Positions 63,917 to 64,000 of a stretch of 64,000 nt of DNA are shown here, piece by piece. The stretch is from Tepidibacter mesophilus (GTDB lineage: Bacteria > Bacillota > Clostridia > Peptostreptococcales > Peptostreptococcaceae): contig NZ_BDQY01000014.1 in the NCBI RefSeq assembly GCF_002724055.1, positions 1 to 64,000 on the forward strand, in the 5' to 3' direction. A program made the position numbers and the translations under genes. Every line of letters starts with the position of its first letter. The stretch's first letter is position 1. Below the pieces are notes generated by a model. It ran no database searches. It was given only the letters and a program-made list of their open reading frames with translations, and was not told the origin of the DNA.

Positions 63917-64000
63917 AAGATATTATAAAAATAAATTAAATAAAATAATACCCAAATATAACCTTATAAAATATATTGACATACAATATGTATAATGGTA

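Noticed and set aside
63976..63996. TTGACA and TATAAT at the window end as a promoter
   Set aside because: Both boxes are perfect, but they are only 9 nt apart, too close for a normal sigma-A promoter. The true partners may lie outside the window.
1..64000. CRISPR array, tRNA or rRNA genes
   Set aside because: No regularly spaced direct repeats, cloverleaf sequences with a T-loop, or rRNA signatures were seen on reading both strands; this is by eye only.

Overview
The window is AT-rich DNA from an anaerobic, probably motile and spore-forming clostridium, most likely a relative of Peptostreptococcaceae. The reasons are the strong AGGAGG ribosome sites with frequent TTG/GTG starts, a Spo0E-like phosphatase, several methyl-accepting chemotaxis proteins, a clostridial type IV pilus operon and GlcT/BirA-type Gram-positive regulation. 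The genus is inference; no rRNA or tRNA gene was seen.

Region 1 (1-8500) is a decayed accessory island. It holds an integrase tail, small phage- or plasmid-type genes, a frameshifted D5-type primase/helicase, an IS110-family element, the orphaned C-terminal toxin tip of an RHS protein, an unknown membrane protein, an abortive-infection (Abi_C) gene broken by one in-frame stop, and a 5'-truncated ATPase. Region 2 (8500-15600) is sensory: an H-NOX heme sensor fused to a chemoreceptor, whose haem ligand and distal tyrosine suggest O2 binding, followed by two tandem paralogous double-Cache chemoreceptors.

Region 3 (15700-32900) is a type IV pilus locus: DUF881 protein, pilB, pilT, pilC, a c-di-GMP-II riboswitch overlapping an intrinsic terminator, pilA, pilD, pilM, pilN, pilO, three minor-pilin-like genes (one of 776 residues with a beta-solenoid-like passenger) and a 1359-residue secreted VWA/PA14-like protein that may be a PilY1-like tip adhesin. 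PilB carries an MshEN-like N-terminus, so c-di-GMP may act both on pilin transcription and on the extension motor.

Region 4 (33000-43500) is mixed housekeeping: a SEC-C/HTH protein, another chemoreceptor, a Spo0E-like peptide, a COG2509 flavoprotein, a Na/phosphate transporter behind PhoP-like boxes, a nitrilase-family amidase and pgi. Two or three genes here share an unusual leader motif. Region 5 (43800-48650) is an N-acetylglucosamine utilisation operon: a GlcT-type antiterminator behind its own RAT/terminator, the EIICB transporter, nagA, nagB and EIIA. It feeds fructose-6-phosphate towards the pgi step encoded just upstream.

Region 6 (48700-64000) has an EamA exporter, a YkvI-like carrier, a two-component system, a DEAD-box helicase behind a long rod-like leader RNA, an L,D-transpeptidase, the bioYBDA operon behind a BirA operator, an AlaX-type editing protein, RNase J, a dispersed repeat and a four-LysM cell-wall protein. 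No CRISPR array was seen. Functions come from motifs and family memory read by eye; no database search was run.
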